Below are positions 59,541 through 64,000 of a stretch of DNA of 64,000 nucleotides, piece by piece (within the stretch, counting starts at the first letter, position 1; every line of letters starts with the position of its first letter). The DNA comes from Phaseolus vulgaris. Lineage: Eukaryota > Streptophyta > Magnoliopsida > Fabales > Fabaceae. The notes under the pieces were generated by a model. It saw nothing but the letters and a program-made list of their open reading frames with translations, was not told the DNA's origin and did no database searches. The position numbers and the translations under genes are program-made. Location of the stretch: positions 10,921,298-10,985,297 of the forward strand of contig NC_023749.2 of assembly GCF_000499845.2 (NCBI RefSeq), written 5' to 3'.

Positions 59541-59547
59541 TTATAAA
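59541..59547 (+). promoter_or_regulatory. Probable TATA box of the WRKY gene
   Basis: TTATAAA lies 75 bases before the ATG and is followed about 20-80 bases later by a pure CT tract (59562-59622, CTCTCTCTTTCTCTCTC type). TATA plus a pyrimidine patch is the usual core promoter and leader arrangement in plants. Transcription would start near 59570-59580. Confidence 0.6.
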
Positions 59548-59615
59548 GACTTCACAGACTTCTCTCTCTTTCTCTCTCTCTCTTTAGTCTTATTCTCTCT
59601 GTATCTTTCTCTCTC

Positions 59616-62468
59616 TTGGAATTTATGGTTAGAGGTGGTGGACTCTCCATGGATTCAGATCCAATTGGGAGCTTCTTCCTCCACAAGCCTATTGTTCTCA
59701 ACTCTTTCCCTGAAGACACAAACCACCCCAAGTGGAAACTTAGTCCCCACAACAACATGGAAGCCACTGTTAGCACCAAAGACACCATCCCCTTCCAAGT
59801 CAACCTTAGCTGTTCTCCAAACAATCATGACTCTTCCCCATCATCCCTCCACAACAGAACCGAGATGGACTTCTTCTCCGACAACAACAAGAAGGAGCAC
59901 AACGTTTCCGCTTCTGCCTCTAATCATCATCATTCCACCACTCCACCTACGTTGGAATTCAAAGTGAACGTGAGTGACCCACCCATCATCATATTTTATG
60001 GAAAAAGCTCTTTCTCCCACACACACACCCTTTCTTAGATGTTTTTTATATTGTTATTCTATCGGAATTGAAGTTTCATATCAATAATCTATGTTAATAT
60101 TTAATACGAACCTTTATTTCGTCTCTGTTGAAATCAATCTATTGTAATTTAAAAATAGTACCAAAAGCACCCCGAGATGTGCATCTGTATAAGTTTTATC
60201 CGTGTATATTATGGTTTATATTCTAAATTTGCACGAACTTTTGAACATTTTGTGTGTGATCATTTTGTTGGTGTGCTCATGAATCTGTATTTTGTTTTTA
60301 ATAGACTGGTCTGAATCTTCTTACTGCCAACACTAGCAGTGATCAATCTATGGTGGATGATGAGATATCACCCAATTCAGAAGACAGAAGAGCTAAGAAT
60401 GAGGTAAAGATCGATGGATATGTATAAAAGTTTGTTGAATTTAATGAGATCACATGTCATGGGGTGCTGCTCTTTTTCATTTGTTTTATTTTGGAGGGTC
60501 TTCTAAAGTAGAGCGTTTCCGATGAACATTTTAGGTTGCTGCTCTTCAAGCTGAGCTTGAGAGAATGAAGAGGGAGAATCAAAAGTTGAGGAACACGCTT
60601 GATCAGGTTAACGTCAATTACGATGCACTTCAGATGCATTTTATGAATTTGATGCAGCAGCAGAAGGCCGAGGAAGCTGAAGAACAAGAAGTGATTGGTG
60701 GAAAGTTAGAAGAGAAGAAGCAAGGTGAGAGTAGTGGGGTATTGGTGCCAAGACAGTTCATGGATCTTGGATTGGCTACGAATGCTGACACTGACGAACC
60801 CTCTTCTTCATCAGGGGGAAGAAGTCAAGATCGATCAGGATCACCCCACGCAGAAGTGGCTTCGAAGGAATTAGGGACCGGTAAGAGTGAGATTGTTAAT
60901 GACGAAGGGTATGACCAAGAGAAGAAGGAATATGGTAGAGGGGTTGAAAGTGAGGATAGTCCTTCAGGACATGCTTTTTCTGGTGATAAAGTTCCAAGGT
61001 TTAGTCCTCAAAAGAGTAACGTTGAACAGGCTGAGGCAACCATGAGGAAGGCAAGAGTTTCCGTTAGAGCTCGATCAGAAGCACCCATGGTAAGTAGGAC
61101 TGCATGTTCTTCAAATTTGGAAAATTGTTCATGATAATTTTTTGTTCATTTTAGCTGATAGAGAGGTTTTTAACTGTCTCAGATCACTGATGGTTGTCAA
61201 TGGAGAAAGTATGGGCAGAAGATGGCCAAAGGAAACCCATGTCCTAGAGCTTATTATAGGTGTACCATGGCTGCTGGTTGCCCAGTTAGAAAACAGGTAT
61301 TTATTGATGATTTCACACTTCTGTAGGAACAAGAGAGAGAGAAAATGATAGATACCATAGATAGAAATATTAGATAGAAGGTTAGGAAGAGATGTAACGT
61401 AGGTGGTAAAATCAGGGAGTGAAAAAATAAAAAATTGGTTCAAAACTAGTATTACTACTCATTATCTTTAGTTGTTGACTTGAAGGTTTTATTTAAAAAG
61501 GTGCAACGTTCTTTGGGGTTGCAATTGTGACTACATGTGTATTTCCACAAAATCTCAACAGCAATTTGAAACCTTTTACTCAACCAATTGTAAACAAGTT
61601 TTCAAATACAAATATGCAAGTTATAATAATTTAGGTTCATTTGTTGAAGATGGATAAGAGTACAAATATTAAATTGAAGAATATGTTCATTTCAAGGCAC
61701 AGTTATTGTTGTTCAATACTGTAGGTTAAAAATCACGTGGTTTATCTAGCTAATCCAATATATCTTACATGAAATAAACAGGTGCAAAGGTGTGCTGAAG
61801 ACCGAACAGTCCTCATCACAACCTATGAAGGCAATCACAACCATCCTTTGCCTCCAGCAGCTATGGCAATGGCACAAACCACTTCCTCAGCAGCAAGAAT
61901 GCTTCTTTCTGGGTCAATGTCTAGTGCTGACAGCCTAATGAATGCAAACTTACTGACAAGGACACTTCTCCCTTGCTCTTCAAGCATGGCTACTATCTCA
62001 GCATCTGCTCCATTCCCAACTGTTACATTGGACCTGACACAATCTCCAAACCCTCTACAGCTTCCAAGGCACCCAAACCAGTTACAAATTCCCCTCCAAG
62101 GTGTCCCTCAGAATTTTGCAAACTCCCCAGCCTCTTTAATGCCTCAGATATTTGGACAAGCACTCTACAATCAATCAAAGTTTTCTGGTCTTCAAATGTC
62201 ACATGATGCAGACCCTTCACAATTTGGTAACCACCCTCAGCAGGTACCGCCACACCTTACTGACACAGTTAGTGCTGCCATTGCTGCTGATCCAAACTTC
62301 ACTGCAGCTTTGGCTGCAGCAATCACTTCCATTATTGGTGGTGCTCAGCAACACAACACCAACAGCAACAACAGTAATAATAGTAACAACAATGGCAACA
62401 TGACAGCCAGCAACAGCACTGGCAATGGCAACATCACAAGTAGCAACAACAGCAACGGAAAGCAATAA
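59616..62468 (+). CDS. WRKY transcription factor, group IIb (WRKY6/31/42-like), five exons
   Basis: Exons: 59616-59969, 60305-60403, 60535-61089, 61183-61296 and 61782-62468. All have GT-AG borders in phase 0, predicting 602 residues; a start at 59625 is also possible. Residues about 152-200 form a leucine-zipper-like coiled coil ([20 protein letters not shown]). The DNA-binding domain has WRKYGQK at 343-349 and the zinc ligands Cys363, Cys369, His393 and His395 (C-X5-C-X23-H-X-H). The last intron cuts the domain before VQRC, as in groups IIa and IIb. A conserved PHAE...FSP linker and the tail with [18 protein letters not shown], then an Asn/Ser-rich end, fit IIb proteins. It would act in the nucleus on W-boxes (TTGACC/T). 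Members regulate defence, senescence or phosphate responses, but the role of this one cannot be told here. The gene looks intact. Confidence 0.95.
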
Positions 62469-64000
62469 AATAAAATCAACAATTCCAATAGGGAATTAGT
62501 TCACCCCTTTCATTTTTTACCACATTAATTTAATTTGATTTAATTAAGTTCTTTTTATTTGTGATTCAGGAAAGCGTTACAATAGATAATTTTTTATTTG
62601 GTTATAGACTTTATATCAGTTGTTATCCCTCAGTATAAGAAATCACTTTCTTTCCTCACTTTTTATAAAACATGGAAATATATCTCTTCATTCCTTTGTT
62701 ATATTTCCCACGGTAGAAGCTGAATCTTGTGAAAAAGAAAATTCGGGATGATTAAAGAAGAGATCTATTGCGTGAAACAAATGGCATTATATGGAAAGGG
62801 AAATGAGAATTCAAGAAAACCGTCTGAGAGTAGTTAAAGGGGATGTCACTTCTTGAACGCGTATTTTCATAGTGAGAGAAAATTAACACCGACTCAGAGA
62901 GAGTAATGATCTTCAACTTGTCTTTTCCATTGCGCCATATTTGGTCAAACAGCCATGTGAATGCAGTTTCACTACCATGTTAAAAAATTGACATCATACG
63001 CATTTCGCACATAATTTTACCTTTTTTTTCATGCACATATATATATAATAAATTACAGCTCACATAATCAAACGGAATAGCTTTTTGTTGTTAAACTTTG
63101 ACGTTGAAAAGTAAGTTTCCAACATGGCTAATATATACTATCGTCTAACAGTAACCCTATAGTTTAGTTCTCTTTATTAATTAGTATCTTAATTTTCTTT
63201 TGAACGAAACATACTTTTTGCTGTGACAAAATCATCATCCACACAAGAAGATGAAGTACTGTTCATGGTAATCTCTTGTCAAGTTCTGACCAAGAATATG
63301 AAATATAATCTTTATTCTCAAGCCTTCTGCAGGAGGCGAATTAATGCATGTAAAGGAGGCACATTTAATGCGCAAAACTTGTGCTTATTAATATATATCT
63401 CTGCAAACTTTTTATGGACAGCTGGTTTATTAGGTTTACAGGTATTTATAGATAAACTAAATGAGAATTCAAAGATGTTAAGATACATAAGGTTCTCTAT
63501 TATGTCAAAAATTTGATTCACATTATACTTACTATTATTTGTGAATAACTTTATCTTTAAGAAAGTTATCTAAACTAGGTATAATAGAAGACAATTTCAT
63601 ATATGTGATCATGTAAGTATATGTGAATAGCTTTATCTGAGACCCATAAAGGGTATATATTATACATATAGGTTATTCAAAACGAAAGACTTTCGTCTGT
63701 GATACTATACAAACCTAACGTGGTTACCAGACCTAAAGTGATGCCTCCTATTTCATGAACACACACATGCATTTATAGGCTTTTTGGTGAAGCTATCAAT
63801 TAGATTACTATTCATTGAAGCCTTTTGTCGTTATGTTGTACACGCCAAAGCCTAACATTACCAAATCCACTATAGTATTGGGAAATGAGGTAACTAGATT
63901 TTGTGCATTGCTTTTTGAGTCTAGTCTGTGACTGGTTTGTGTGGGAAGTTATATAGTAAAGTCTTGATGTGTTGGTCGTGACTTGTGGGCTTCATCATTT
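62469..64000. other. Downstream flank of the WRKY gene, no gene seen
   Basis: The first about 200 bases are probably the 3' UTR; AATAAA-like 'caataaaataaaat' occurs right after the stop. The rest is AT-rich with a short (AT)n at 63038-63050. The frame at 63223-63516 has no domain and is probably chance. Its facing frame 63318-63521 is a shadow. Confidence 0.5.

Noticed and set aside
61129..61443. Minus-strand frame in WRKY introns and exon 4
   Set aside because: Antisense to the WRKY domain exon; no signature.
63223..63516. 97-codon plus-strand frame downstream of WRKY
   Set aside because: No recognised domain, no promoter, and weak composition; left as unannotated.

Overview
This window is nuclear DNA from a dicot plant, most likely a legume. 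That reading rests on the split genes with GT-AG introns, the AT-rich introns and spacers, the retroelement families and the style of the WRKY, CSL and DLH proteins; the legume part is an inference. About half of the window is nested mobile and tandem-repeat DNA. The other half carries three host genes: a cellulose-synthase-like gene (minus strand), a dienelactone-hydrolase-family gene (plus) and a group IIb WRKY transcription factor gene (plus).

1-31.7 kb is a repeat block. A decayed LINE on the minus strand (1-5766) abuts a tandem array of about 0.97-kb AT-rich units (family A, 5.76-13.14 kb). A second, 5'-truncated LINE (8295-12551) sits inside that array and is itself split by a 1570-bp solo LTR (9227-10796). 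Next come about 0.3-kb AT-rich repeats in both orientations (family B, 13.1-15.1 and 27.4-29.3 kb). They are split by a near-complete 12.3-kb Ty3/gypsy Tat-lineage retrotransposon (15119-27396) with target duplication CTTAG. It has one gag-pol frame broken by two nonsense codons, and a separate intron-containing antisense gene. The antisense protein begins with a histone-H3-tail-like sequence and is broken by a 683-bp solo LTR. Degenerate family A DNA continues to about 31.7 kb.

31.7-45.65 kb holds the CSLB/CSLH-like gene, read right to left in nine exons. Its terminal-exon region is tandemly duplicated, and one intron contains a decayed Ty3/gypsy element (38123-42885, TSD TGAAT). 45.79-50.09 kb is a CACTA-type non-autonomous element that has captured exons of a diacylglycerol kinase and a TGA-type bZIP gene. 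It is flanked by an exact 139-bp host duplication, which looks like a scar of abortive excision and repair.

50.9-54.6 kb is the five-exon DLH gene (271 aa predicted). 59.6-62.5 kb is the five-exon WRKY gene (602 aa predicted). The remaining spacers are AT-rich with several (TA)n microsatellites. I recognised no rRNA, tRNA or CRISPR. Exon limits, LTR ends and TSDs were read by eye from splice consensus, reading-frame phase and repeat junctions.
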